From contig JAHNEJ010002979.1 in NCBI GenBank assembly GCA_022559845.1, forward strand, positions 1 through 64,000: DNA of 64,000 bases, written 5' to 3'. Position numbers and translations under genes: made by a program. Each line of letters opens with the position of its first letter. Position 1 is the first letter of the stretch. The notes beneath the pieces were generated by a model that worked only from the letters and a program-made list of their open reading frames with translations, did no database searches and was not told the origin of the DNA. The DNA is from Amorphophallus konjac (Eukaryota > Streptophyta > Magnoliopsida > Alismatales > Araceae). Below are positions 35,640-46,734 of the stretch, one piece after another.

Positions 35640-36770
35640 AATTGACGATCACGATGGGAATTCCTACTATTTTTCTTTTTTGATTACCCTACTCCCTTTG
35701 GCACCCGCGTGTGCCCCTCCTTTCGACACCCACGTGTGCCTCTTTCCTTAGTGCTCCACATACCACACTCCTTTGGTGCACCACGTGCACATCACCCACT
35801 GGATTTGCCCAATTTGTGGACTGCCCATAGCATTTAAAAGAAGAAGAAAACGGCTCTGTTTGTGAGCTTCTGCTCCGAGAGGAATTAGCGACTGCTACAC
35901 AGCTGCTATTTGCATTCAGCGACGCCTATCTTTCTTTTTCTGCGTCTTACTCTAAGGTGTAATTTTCTCTCTGTTGGTCTGATATTATTTCTGCTCAGTG
36001 ATTGCAAGTAGCGCCTCTGTGCAGAGGCGCAGTTCCAGTTTCCGCGTCTCAACTAAAGACACAATTCTCTCTCTGTCACTGTTCATTATTTATTATTCTC
36101 GTCTGATTATTTCATGCTGCGTCTCTTTGAGAAGGTGTTGTTCTTGATTCTGCGTCTGTCTCCAAGGCGCAATTTCCAGCAGGCGCGTTCCCATATTCTG
36201 CAGCTGTCAGACAGTCGCTATTTCCTGATACTGCGACTTCCCTCTAGTCGCCATTTGCTTTTGTGTTCACAGAATTGGTTTTCTTGCTACTGTTTGATCT
36301 CGAGTGCTTGATTTATTATTCAGATTATATTGTTGATTGCTCCTACTTGCATTAGCTTGCATTTCTATGGCATTTGGTTGGGAGACCTCCTCTCCCATAC
36401 ACTCTAGGTGACCCTACCCCTCTCTTGGTTAAGGAAGGACCCTCCATTGAGCACTCCGTCTCTTTGGATCAGAAATTCCTAAACTAAGGCCTCCGTAAGT
36501 CCGCGCACCCGTGGATTCTCTCACGGACGCTTGGGCAAGTTGTACCTTTTGAAGTCCCTAGGTTAGTTGGCCTAAAACACGGTGAGAATCAACCTAGTTG
36601 GATTAAAGTGAAATCACACCAAAACTAAGTTCATTACCTTGAGTGGATCTTATCAAACTTTGATAAAATCATTTAATTCATGAAGGTTCAACATATAAAA
36701 TCAAGCGTAACATTCCAACTTGTTTGCTATTCTTGCAAATTGTTTTGAAGATTGATTTAATATTTGCATC
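35640..36770 (+). other. Leader of compound-LTR element
   Basis: No gene is seen between LTR b and the Pro-rich ORF. The first bases AATTGACGATCACGATGG should contain the primer-binding site but match no tRNA end I can name. At 35930-36260 there is an array of GCG(T/C)CT...AG(G/A)CGC hairpins. Confidence 0.5.
35930..36260 (+). repeat. GCGYCT...AGRCGC hairpin array in leader
   Basis: About seven units of the form CTGCGTCT-N-AAGGCGCAATTTC, 45-60 bp apart. The clearest is 36011-36030, where GCGCCTCTG is followed by TG and CAGAGGCGC, a perfect inverted repeat. Others have arms such as TGCGTCT/AAGGCGCA (about 36160) and CTGCGACT/AGTCGCCA (about 36232). Confidence 0.65.
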
Positions 36771-38237
36771 ATGTTTCGCTTTGATAATCAAACCAACATG
36801 TTTAATCCTCACTATAATCATGAGGATGCACAACCTAGCCCATCCTACACTCCTCAAATTCAAGATGTTCAACATCATTCTCACCATAATTCTTTCAAGG
36901 GACCACGTCTTTATTCATATGGTCCTACCCCGCCTATGGGTAGATTCAAATCTTGTGGTCCCTCGCCTCAATCGCAAGCCTGTAACCCCTCAGGACTGTC
37001 TTCTCCCGATGATGAGAAGATCTCCCAAATCTTGCATGCTATAGATCATCTCACTCCTCAACAAATCCAGGCCCTTAAGGCCATTATTAAGGGTGCATCT
37101 CTTTCTTCTCATCCTCCTTCCACTCCCATTCGGGTGGCCCATCGCCCACCTTCCTCTTCTACACACACTACCACTCGGGTGGTCCATCAGCCGTCTCCTC
37201 CTTCTACATGCACTCCTCCTTGGGTCATTTGTCACCCGCCTCCTTCTATTCTTCCTCCATCACGGCCCCAAGTCCCATCCATTCTGTGTATCCCGGCCCG
37301 TCAGGGTCCTTTTGTGGGACAACCCGTTGACCCACCTCCACGGCCATCTTATGCGGCCCCTCCTTCAAGGCCACCCTGCCAACCCTCCGTTGCTCAAGTT
37401 ACGCCCCTCCAAGTTCTTGTTGATAAAGTTGCTTCATTGGAGGGGCAATTGCAGAAGGTTACGAGCCCGCGGCCCGCTCCTCCTCCTCCTTCAATCAATC
37501 CTATTCATGCCGTCCTCAACAACATCACCAAGATGGAGAAAGGTTGGAAGAATAGGAGAGACGATTATGGCATAAATGATATATGTGAGCAAGATGTTTC
37601 AACAAGCTTTAATGATCAAGTGGACGCCGTCCGCTCTCCACTCACCCGCCCCACTCATATATATGGCCCTCCGCCTCCACCTCCACATACACAAAATCCT
37701 CCACAACATTATACTCCACCACAACTTATCATTACGCCTCCACCATGGCGTCCACTTGATGTTCTTGACAATAAATATTTGGAGACGGCACGACAAGATG
37801 ATGTCCCTCGAGACGGGCCCCTGCCGAGCTTTCTTCACTTTCCGCTTCCTCCACTGCCGCCAGAAGAACCCCCTGCTAAGAACGATGCCACCATCCCTGA
37901 TCCAACCCCTATTTTTGAGACCTCTTGGTGTTACGATGATGTGTGGATACTCCAATCACCCACACCGGCAAATCATGAGTCTCATCCTATCCCTAACACT
38001 TCTCGTCCCATCCGGCATTTCCAACGCATTAAACCCTCCCTTTTTACACCTCTCGTTACCATGTCATCAACCTCCGTTGAGCCTCCATTAGCCTCCACTC
38101 CACCGGCCTCCGCCGAGCCTCCCATTATACCTTCTCCTTGTTCGCCATCTCGGCCCTCCATTACCCCTAACCCAACTACAACTTCTCCACCACTTAAACC
38201 TACCCCTTTACCCAAACCCGTGGCTAGTCTTGAGTAG
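36771..38237 (+). CDS. Pro-rich ORF of compound-LTR element, function unknown
   Basis: This is an uninterrupted 488-codon frame, the longest intact frame in the window. It starts MFRFDNQTNMFNPHYNHED and is rich in Pro, Ser, Thr and His. A short helical stretch (ISQILHAIDHLTPQQIQALK, residues about 83-102) and a second one (VLVDKVASLEGQLQKV, about 220-235) may allow self-association; the rest is low-complexity, with a run of Pro near residue 300. There is no zinc knuckle, protease or RT motif. By position it replaces gag, so a structural role is possible, but the sequence does not show it. Ogre/Tat elements carry an extra 5' ORF of unknown role, which is an alternative. Codon-level evidence of selection cannot be judged here. 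Confidence 0.45.
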   Translation: MFRFDNQTNMFNPHYNHEDAQPSPSYTPQIQDVQHHSHHNSFKGPRLYSYGPTPPMGRFKSCGPSPQSQACNPSGLSSPDDEKISQILHAIDHLTPQQIQALKAIIKGASLSSHPPSTPIRVAHRPPSSSTHTTTRVVHQPSPPSTCTPPWVICHPPPSILPPSRPQVPSILCIPARQGPFVGQPVDPPPRPSYAAPPSRPPCQPSVAQVTPLQVLVDKVASLEGQLQKVTSPRPAPPPPSINPIHAVLNNITKMEKGWKNRRDDYGINDICEQDVSTSFNDQVDAVRSPLTRPTHIYGPPPPPPHTQNPPQHYTPPQLIITPPPWRPLDVLDNKYLETARQDDVPRDGPLPSFLHFPLPPLPPEEPPAKNDATIPDPTPIFETSWCYDDVWILQSPTPANHESHPIPNTSRPIRHFQRIKPSLFTPLVTMSSTSVEPPLASTPPASAEPPIIPSPCSPSRPSITPNPTTTSPPLKPTPLPKPVASLE

Positions 38238-38879
38238 TATTTACCCCTTTTTGCACTCGAGCCAACCCCGTTCGTTTCTGAGCAAGGGGAGAGGCTCGAC
38301 GTGTTCGACCATCCACCATCTATTAAGCCTCCCGCCTCCACCTCACTTTCCTCTACCAGTCGAAAGGGGTGCATCTCTATAAGTGTTTGTGCCATGGACG
38401 ATGAACAAGAGCCGGGGAAGAAGGATTTGGCCATGGCTACGCCCGTCAAGGTTCAAAATTTTATTTTTCGAATGCCAATTCGTGTTCTCAGACCAAGCAC
38501 GCTCAAGAAGTCTCCAAGGACCCTCACCGTGAAACACTCTTATTAGTTGATGCCGTGTCGGCCCATTATTCAATTCATTTTGCTCATCGGGCAACATTCT
38601 TTCGATGCTCTCATTACCCCTCGCTCAATTACTTTGATACATTCTTTTAATGAGAGCTCGTTATTTCAATCCGTTGAGCCACTTGTCTGAGTACTTTGTT
38701 TGCCTTGGAGGGGCAGGGTTTCTCTTGATAAAGGACCTTTGTTCACCATCGATTTCTTCTTCCTATGGGCCACTCACGGGGTAAGAAGTAGACTTCCTCC
38801 TTTACCCTTCTTGCATCCTTTGCATCTCATGCATCCCATGCATTCCTCATATTGCATCCATTTGCATTTTCTCTTTCTC
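38238..38879 (+). other. Unassigned stretch after the Pro-rich ORF
   Basis: No convincing frame. A stop at 38235-38237 is followed by sequence that still looks coding in places (GKKDLAMATPVKVQNF near 38416) but with stops. It may be a decayed extension of the ORF. Confidence 0.35.
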
Positions 38880-39780
38880 GGGTTTTCGAACCCGCATCTA
38901 CCCCGCCTTCTGGAACCTCTAGATCCTCCTTCCTATTCACTTTCATCCTTGGGGTCTCCGGGTCCCCTCATCCTACCAGGGCATTGCGTCCCATTCCATC
39001 CTTATCCTCCGGAACCTCCGGATTCTGCTTGCTTCGAACATCTCGCCCACTCCCTTTTGATCCTTCCGGAACCTCCATACTTATCTTTCTTACCAGGACA
39101 TCGCGCCCATGTTCTACCTCCTCTTCTGGAACCTCCGGATTCATTATCTCTACCTATTCTCCTAGGGCATCGCACCCTCTCTATCATTCTCCCAGGGCAT
39201 TGCACCCTTTCCTACTTTATCCCTCAGAAACCGCCGGATCTCCCTCTTTAGGCATCACTCCCCTTCACACCTCCATATCCAGATTCTCCGGATTGTCCTC
39301 TCTCTTCAGGGCATCACACCCTCTCTATCTTTCTCCCAGAGCATCGTGCCCCCATTCATCTTCCTCCTCCGGAACGTCCGGACCCTCCTCCATCTTCTGA
39401 TTCACTCTCCCTAGGGCCTCCTGTCCCTCTAGATTTTTCTTCTCTTTTTCTCCTAGGGCATTGCGCCCACTCTTATTCTCACCTCCCAGGGCATTGCGCC
39501 CCTTCCTATTTTCTTCCTCTAGAACCTCCGGATTCCCTCTCTCTCTCTCGATTTATTCTCCTACTCCTCAAGGACATCGCGTCCTTTCTTCTCTTCTTTC
39601 CTCTAAATAATCTTTTTCCGCATTGCTTCCCAGGGCGTCGCGTCCCTCGGGGCTTTCCTCCTCCGGACCCACTGGATGATTCTTCTTCCTATTTTAATTT
39701 TTCCCCTCTGCCTCCGGACCCTCCGGATCCTCCACTTTCTATCTACAAATTTCTTCTTCTAATTCCTCCTGATCCCAGGT
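38880..39780 (+). repeat. GGGCATCGCGCCC and TCCGGAACCTCCGGA interspersed array
   Basis: Two palindromic motifs alternate for about 850 bp in C/T-rich DNA. I count about twelve copies of GGGCAT(C/T)GC(G/A)CCC and variants (about 38980, 39104, 39168, 39197, 39313, 39456, 39489, 39572, 39633 among them) and about eleven of TCCGGAACCTCCGGAT and variants (about 39005, 39127, 39367, 39511, 39713). Pro/Ser-rich frames run through it in different phases, so it is probably not coding. Confidence 0.7.
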
Positions 39781-42696
39781 CTGACCCCACTTCTTCCCCC
39801 TCCACTACTCATGACATCTGCCCGTTCTCCCACTATTTTTGAGGCTTTAGTCCTCACTCCTTTCACTATTTTTCCATTCCTTCTGTAAACTTTTCCATGT
39901 GATCAGGGTCTCTGTACCTTAGTGAGAGAGTTCTAGCCCCACGTCATTTCCTTTTATCCTTATTCATCTGAGTCTGGTCTGGGCATCGCTCTATCTTGTT
40001 AAGCCACTTTCAAAACCTTTACCTCTTTATATTTTTCCTATCTACCACATGAGGACTTTAAAATCCATGTTGAACAAGATCGCCTCCGGCAGCGCTCCAA
40101 CGAAGGTTGCAAGGTAACATATTTGCATGATATTCTCATTATCTCCTCAAGCTACGCATGGTTTGCAAAATAGAGTGCTTCTTAACTTGATTACGAGTGG
40201 TTATCTAGGCCGTTATCCTAGGTCTTTTCAACTGAGTCAATATTAAAAATAAAAAAATGATGAGAAGATTAAGGCTGGCATGGTACGTAGACCGAGAAGC
40301 TCAAAAAATTAAAATCTCCAATTCATTCTTCAGTCTTTGTAATTTAACATTGGGTCAACACCTGCACACACAACAAGCCTAACTCTTAAGCTCAAGCGGC
40401 ACAGAATCTCAAGAAAGTCGAAACCAGACCAAGAGTAAAAACATTACCCGTTCTCTTCTCTTCGGTTCACGTGGGGGAATGAGATTTTGGCTCGGACCAG
40501 CAAACCTACCCGCCGCCCTAGTAGGTGGAAGTCATGGCCGAATAGGGAATTATGTCGCAAAAAGCTCAGTACAATTAGGTTTTTATTTCAATATCAAATA
40601 AAAATAAAATAAAAAAAGAGAGGAAAAAAGAGCAAAGTCTCAAATCAAATCAAATCAAATCAAAAAAACATGACAAGAGGGCAAACTCCCCGCAGGGAGA
40701 ATCCTGGTCATAAGCATGCCATCAATAAGGGCAAGGGCACCAAAAACTTCCCTAAGCCAATGACCGAACCCCAACAGGCAATAGGGTAGGGGAGGGAAGT
40801 CTCCCGACCTTTCGGACCTCCTCGTAAACTTTTCCAACATTTTCTTCTCTTCCCCGTTTGCGGTATGTCATGAGCTCGAGGGAAGGTAAAGATGGACTAA
40901 GGAGGATGTGCCGCGTGAGATTTTTGAGCAAACGTAAACTCCGAGCACGTTGAGCCCCTGTTAAGCTATTCAAGAATGATTATTGAATTTACGATGATGA
41001 ATGAGTAAGGTTTCATGACCTGAATATCATGCTAAGCCTCCCAAAATCCAAAAAAAAATGAATATAGTCCCAAAATTCATAAAAAATTGAATATTTCTAC
41101 AAAATCCAAAAGATGAATATTTCCAAAATTCCAAAAAAATGAAAATTCATAAAAATTGAATATCTTCAAAACCCATAAAAATTTGCATATTTTAAAAATA
41201 AAAAAAATAAAAAAATGCATTGTATTTCTCTGATAGTGTTTTCTACAGAGGCAACCTTCCAAAGGACCAAGGGTACGGGTTGAGACCTCTCCATTTATTG
41301 CTATCCACTCTTTGGATTCTTCCCGATAGTGATTAATAATCTCATGATATGCCACCCTGGGCACTCCGATTTTTATCCCCCTATCATTTTGAGCAATTCA
41401 TGCCAACCATAGTGTCTTTCACATCATTATCTCTACCGCTCTGGGCATCACTCTGATCATTCAAGAGTCAACTTCTCTGATTATTCCTGCCGGCTTTGCT
41501 CAACAATTTTGAATATCACTATGATTCTTCATGCATCAAGCTTCTGATTTGCCAAGATTGTCATCCTCATGACAACATTAAACAAAAATGCTTTGAATGC
41601 TCTCCTGCTTTATGCTTTTATACGTGATGCTTTCAATGCTATGCTATGCAATGTTGCTTTGATGCTTTCATGTCATGCATATTATACTTATATCTTTCAT
41701 GATATCTTGGCTAACGAATTTTGAGCGCAGGAAAAGAAGCTCTTTGGTCCCACCGTCCGGACATCATCCAAGCCCCACGGTGTTTGCATCTCGTTGCACA
41801 GTGCCCCCGTGCTTATTGTCCACCATATTCCCCCTGTATGCATTTTATTATATGTTATTATGTTATTAGATTATATCAAGGACCTTGTGGCTTTGGTAAA
41901 TCTGGAATTTGAGTTCTCATTCATCAAAAATAATGATGATTTCAGAGGAATCTTAGTCATATGGATAGGCCATTGAGTCGTCCAAGACTGGGGACGACGG
42001 TTCCCTTTTGCGAGTTGGTGCACAAATAAATGAGCTTCGGCTTAGTATCAGCTCACGAATCGGTCTCTTGACCCAGTCTGAGCAGCTTAACAATATTATC
42101 ATTGATTATCTTATATTCTCATTTGCTTTATTTTTCCCTTTAAACCCAGCATGCATTCATTTAGGACTTTGAATTAACTGTGGAAAATCATTTTGGTAAC
42201 TCATTTTGAGAATCAATTGATCACTAATTTCAAGATATGAGATATTCCATGCCGAATTGTGTCATTAATTCACCTTGTTACCATTTTGGTCGGTTTCCTT
42301 GAAAACTCCTTTGTTTGGATTTATATTCTCTTATTTCAACCTTCTCCTTTGATCCACCTTGGCTGCAACACGTCCACATTGGCTAGTAACTGCTCTCCAA
42401 TGGTGAAACTTACTGGTTTGCGACTTGGGGTACTTCCACCATGCTAGAAGTTAATCGCTTCTTTTTATCTCCTTCGTGCACACGTGCACACTCCTTCCTT
42501 ATCCAAACAATCATTGCTTTCATTGAATCTCCTCAAGATTACATCATCCCGAGCTATCGATTCAATTCTTATCAGGTGATGTTGATTGCGTGTCTCATCA
42601 CACCTTGTCATCTACTTTTCAATTCGCTCCACTCCATTCGATTCCGTTTCGCTCTATTTTGTTCCATTCCATTCCACTACACCCCCTTGCAAAGTA
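39781..42696 (+). other. Non-coding 3' internal region of compound-LTR element
   Basis: No gene is recognisable. At 41055-41200 there is an AT-rich degenerate repeat built on CCAAAATTCATAAAAATTGAATATT. C/T-rich and ATGC-rich stretches (about 41570-41700) are otherwise unremarkable. In a complete Gypsy element this region would hold pol. Confidence 0.5.
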
Positions 42697-42700
42697 GACG

Positions 42701-42715
42701 CCAAGGCGGGGCAGC
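42701..42715 (+). other. Polypurine tract of compound-LTR element
   Basis: CCAAGGCGGGGCAGC abuts TGTAGACACG at 42716, which sets the true LTR start at monomer c. Confidence 0.7.
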
Positions 42716-44221
42716 TGTAGACACGCTAAAATTGACATCATTTTGAGCATGTCTCTTATCACATTACAATGCCCCATTTGACCCTCAAAATGACTTATTT
42801 GAGTAATTTTCCTCACTTTTCTTGAATATTCAACTTTTTCAAATCTTTCCAACATCATTTCTTATTTTTCTTACTTTTTCTCACATTTTCTCTATTTTTT
42901 CGGGGGGGCCTTTTTAAATAGTGGCAGCCATAGTGACGCCATTTAAATGGTGGCAGACCCTCTGATGCCAATTCTTAATTGAAGTCTGCCGGAAGGGAGC
43001 CAATTCTTTCTAATTTTTTTGAGAAGTTTTAAATGGTGGCAGACGATGATGCCAATTCTTAATTGAAGTCTGCCTTGAAGGCGTCAATTCTTTTCTAATT
43101 TTTTGAAATTCTTAATTTTGATAAAAATGGCTTAGAATGTGCGACTGTGTGAAGGGATGCTAATTTAATTAGCGACCTTGAGTCTGACGCCATTTCTTTG
43201 GAATAGTCCGAATTCGACTGTGGCACCTCCCTTCCTCGTTTTGAGGTCCTTTTTAACTTGGTTAAGAACCCCGGTGGCCTTCCAAGATTGGGGAGGACTC
43301 TTCCCAAGGTTTATCTCTTTCCAAAATCAATTATCCTAATTGTATTTGGATTTAAAATCCAATCTCCCCTATAAATAGGACTCCTTCGGTTCAGTGAAAA
43401 AGGGCTGAATTTGATTAGAGGGGGAGACGCTGCCCAACTGCAGGCTTAAGGAGGAGGGATCCCAACGTCGAAAGCTCCATCCACTTGAGTCTTCCTCCCG
43501 AACGCTCATCCAAGGCCTTCACAGGAGAAATACTCCATAGGCACCTCTCTTATTCTTTCCCTATCCTCCATTTTGTTTCTTTAGTGCATATCACAAATCC
43601 GCATGCATCATGTCTCTATCTTTATATCCCTCTAAACCACGTTGAGGCTCCACAGTGCAACGCTTGCACACTTTTCTTCTTATTTTTATTCATCATTCAT
43701 CATATCTATCCCTACCCTTTGCACAGGGGTTTAAAGGGATAATACCGAATAAGGTGTGCTCATCTCCATGCTTTTCAAGTTATATTTCTATTTGGATTTG
43801 ACACTACACTTGGTTTGCTAATTTCATTCTTGATTGGTTGTTGTCTTTGTATTTCGCAAGGGTAATCTCAAGGAAGACTCTCTCCATCGGTCGGCCGATA
43901 GTACGAGAAGGAAGTCACTCACATCTCCTACGCTTTAAGGTATTTATATCGCTATCCCTCCTATTTTTATTGTTTATATCATTTGAGGTCCACGTGTCCT
44001 CTGGCGATCACACTCCTATTGGCATCCATCGTATGCTCCTCTTTTCCCACATCTATTCTTAGCTTAGTTCATTGCATATTTATTTCTTATTAATCTAAGT
44101 GGATTTTAAATAGATCTACATTTGTATCCATCGTACACTCCACTATTTGCATCCATGTATGCCCTCTTTTAGTGCTTATTCATTTATTTCTTTTTAGTAG
44201 ATTATTTTAATTAGACCTAGA
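42716..44221 (+). repeat. LTR monomer c
   Basis: Starts TGTAGACACG and ends GACCTAGA. TATA box at 43370-43378. It groups with monomer a by shared variants. The five bases AATTT (44222-44226) separate it from d. Confidence 0.8.
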
Positions 44222-44226
44222 AATTT

Positions 44227-45721
44227 GGTAGACACGCTAAAATTGATATCATTTTGAGTATATCTCCTTTCGTATTACGATGCCCCATTTGACCCTCAAA
44301 ATGACTTATTTGAGTGGTTTTCCTCACTTTTCTTGAATATTCAACTTTTTCAAAGCTTTCCCACATCATTTCCTATTTTTCTGGCATTTTCTCTATTTTT
44401 TCGGGGGGCCTTTTTAAATAGTGGCAGTGATAGTGACGCCATTTAAATGGTGGTAGACCCTATGACGCCAATTCTTAATTGAAGTCTGCCAGAAGGGCGC
44501 CAATTCTTCCTGATTTTTCTTAGAATTTTTAAATGGTGGCAGATAATGATGCAAATTCTTAATTCAAGTTTGCCCCGAAGGCGCCAATTCTTTTCTAATT
44601 TTTGGAAATTCTTAATTTTGCTAAAAATGGCTTAGAATGTGCAACTGTGTGAATGGATGCTAATTTAATTAGCGACCCTGAGTCTGACGCCATTTCTTTG
44701 GAATCGTCCGAATTCGACTGTGGCACCTCCCTTCCTCATTTTGAGGTCCTTTTCAACTTGGGTAAGAACCCAGGTGGCTTTCCAAGATTGGGGAGGGCTC
44801 TTCCCAAGGTTTATCTCTTTCCAAAATCAATTATCCTAATTGTATTGGGCTTTAAACTCCAATCTCTCCTATAAATAGGACTCCTTCGGTTTAGTGAAAA
44901 AGGGCCGAATTCGAGCAGAGGGGGAGACGCTGCCCAAATGCAGGCTGAAAGAGGAGGGCTCTCGGCATCCAAAGCTCCATCCACTTGAATCTTCCTCCCG
45001 AACGTTCATCCAAGGCCTTCACAGGAGAAATACTCCACAGGCTCCTCTCTTATTCTTTCCCTATCCTCCATTTTATTTCCTTACTGCATATCACATATCC
45101 GCATGCATCTTGTCTCTATCTTTATATCCCTCTCTACCACGTTGAGGCTCCTCAGTGCAACGCTTGCACACTTTTATTCTTATTTTTATTCATCATTTAT
45201 CATATCTATCCCTACCCTTTGCACAAGGGTTTAAAGGGACAACACCCAATAAGGTGTGCTCATCTCCAAGCTTTTCAAGTTATATTTCTATTTGGATTTG
45301 ATACTACACTCGGTTTGCTAATTCCATTCTTTATTGGTTGTTGTCTTTGTATTTCGCAAGGGTAATCTCAAGGAAGACTCTCTCCATCGGCCGGTCGATA
45401 GGACGAGAAGGAAGTCACTCACATCTCCTACGCTTTAAGGTATTTATATCGCGATCCCTCCTATTTTTATTGTTTATATCATTTGAGGCCCGCGTGTCCT
45501 CTGGCGATCACCCTCCTATTGGCATCCATCGTATGCTCCTCTTTTTCCACATCTATTCTTAGCTTAGTTCATTGCATATTTATTTCTTATTAATCTAAGT
45601 GGATTTTAAAGAGATCTACATTTGTATCCATCGGACACTCCACTATTTGCATCCATGTATGCCCTCCTTTAGTGCTTATTCCTTTATTTCTTTTTAGTAG
45701 ATTATTTTAATTAGATCTACA
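44227..45721 (+). repeat. LTR monomer d
   Basis: Starts GGTAGACACG and ends AGATCTACA. TATA box at 44870-44878. It groups with b. Its 3' 887 bp are copied at 55831-56717 by the tandem duplication. Confidence 0.8.
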
Positions 45722-46446
45722 AGCGGGTTTTCGAGCTTCAAGGGCGAAACCATGTTTCGGGGGTGTGAGCTGAGATCGCCATTCCGGGCGACGGTTTTCA
45801 GTTTAAATGGTATCATTTGAACCCCTGGCATATTGGGATTTGATCCCCGCCAGCTTAACTCCGTTTGGTTATGATTTGGGGCCAGTACGAGGTCGTTTGC
45901 CCTCGTGGCTCATTTTGGGATGATTTGTGGAAATCACCTGTTTCTTATCATTTTGTCGTTTGTTGGCCCCTTCCGGCTTGTGGAAGGTTGGCATTGAGTC
46001 CGTGGTATATTTCCATGTCATTCTGGGACAAATGGGTCATGGAACGACTTAGTTTTGAGCCTCCCTACGGTTTTCACACCGGTAGGAAGTAGCGGTCAAA
46101 CCAAAGACCGCTACTTGGAGAAATGGTCCAAGGAGGACCACTATCTACCTCGTAAAAAGTGTTACTATGTCAATTTTCAGTTGCGGTCTCACGACTGACC
46201 GCAATTTGTTAGTGGCGGCCCTGGGCTGACTACTACTTTCGTTTAACGGTCCAAGGGAAACTGTTATCTGGTTTCAACGGTTTTAAGTCGGTTCGGGGTA
46301 GCGGTCTAGCCCCCAACCGCAAATTGGTAGTGGCGGCACTAGGAGGACCACTACTCCCTAGAAAAGGTCCTAGGGAGATCGTTATTTGGTTTAAGTTGAT
46401 TCCTAGTAATGGCCTTGCAGCTGACCGCCTTATGAAGTGACGGTCA
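45722..46446 (+). repeat. Chromovirus-type LTR, middle part
   Basis: Resumes after the compound-LTR element at AGCGGGTTTT, matching the minus strand near 24280. It includes GGGGGTGTGAG, GAACCCCTGGCAT and the hairpin array. It is broken at 46446 by the Copia insertion. Confidence 0.75.
46087..46440 (+). repeat. TAGCGGTC hairpin array (copy 1)
   Basis: About nine inverted-repeat units in 350 bp. The first is perfect over 11 bp: AAGTAGCGGTC (46087-46097), eight-base loop, GACCGCTACTT (46106-46116). Others include TGGTCC...GGACCA, TGCGGTC...GACCGCA and TAGCGGTC...AACCGCA. The block is duplicated at about 57083-57436. Confidence 0.8.
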
Positions 46447-46734
46447 TGTTGTGCCCCTGGCCCCTGTGGCTTGTGGTTTTGATGATTGGCTTTAGGGGTT
46501 TGTGATGATTGGTCTTATGTGAGTTAATCACTGTGAGTCACCATGGTTTTATTCAGTCATTCTATATCTCAGTCATTTTATCAGATCATGACTCAGTCAT
46601 TCTTATACTCAGTCTGTCATTCAAATGTCCATTCAGTCTTTCATATGTTCAGTCAGTTTATCTGCTTACATTGTGAGTCATTGCATTTGAAATTCAGACT
46701 GTTTATATGCTGCATAAAGCATTCATATGCATTT

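Larger units (their letters stand above)
33742..45721 (+). mobile_element. Non-autonomous Gypsy-like element with dimeric LTRs
   Basis: Two LTR monomers (a, b) lie on the left and two (c, d) on the right of a 7.1-kb internal region. Full monomers are about 1.5 kb, start (T/G)GTAGACACGC and end GA(T/C)CTA(C/A/G)A. Monomers a and c share diagnostic variants, as do b and d, so [a-b] and [c-d] act as the two LTRs of one element. Monomer a lacks its first 1.1 kb. A PPT precedes c. No pol is present; the only long frame is the Pro-rich ORF at 36771-38237. The element sits inside a chromovirus-type LTR. Confidence 0.7.

Noticed and set aside
36990..38449. Minus-strand frames opposite the Pro-rich ORF
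   Set aside because: Shadows of C-rich coding-like DNA; no domain and no retroelement logic for that strand.
38700..39400. Two Pro/Ser-rich frames of about 180 codons
   Set aside because: They follow the palindromic repeats and overlap in different phases; no domain or start context supports a gene.
45865..46092. Frame similar to the minus-strand frame at 23824-24147
   Set aside because: The similarity is explained by DNA homology of two copies of one LTR family; no protein family is involved.
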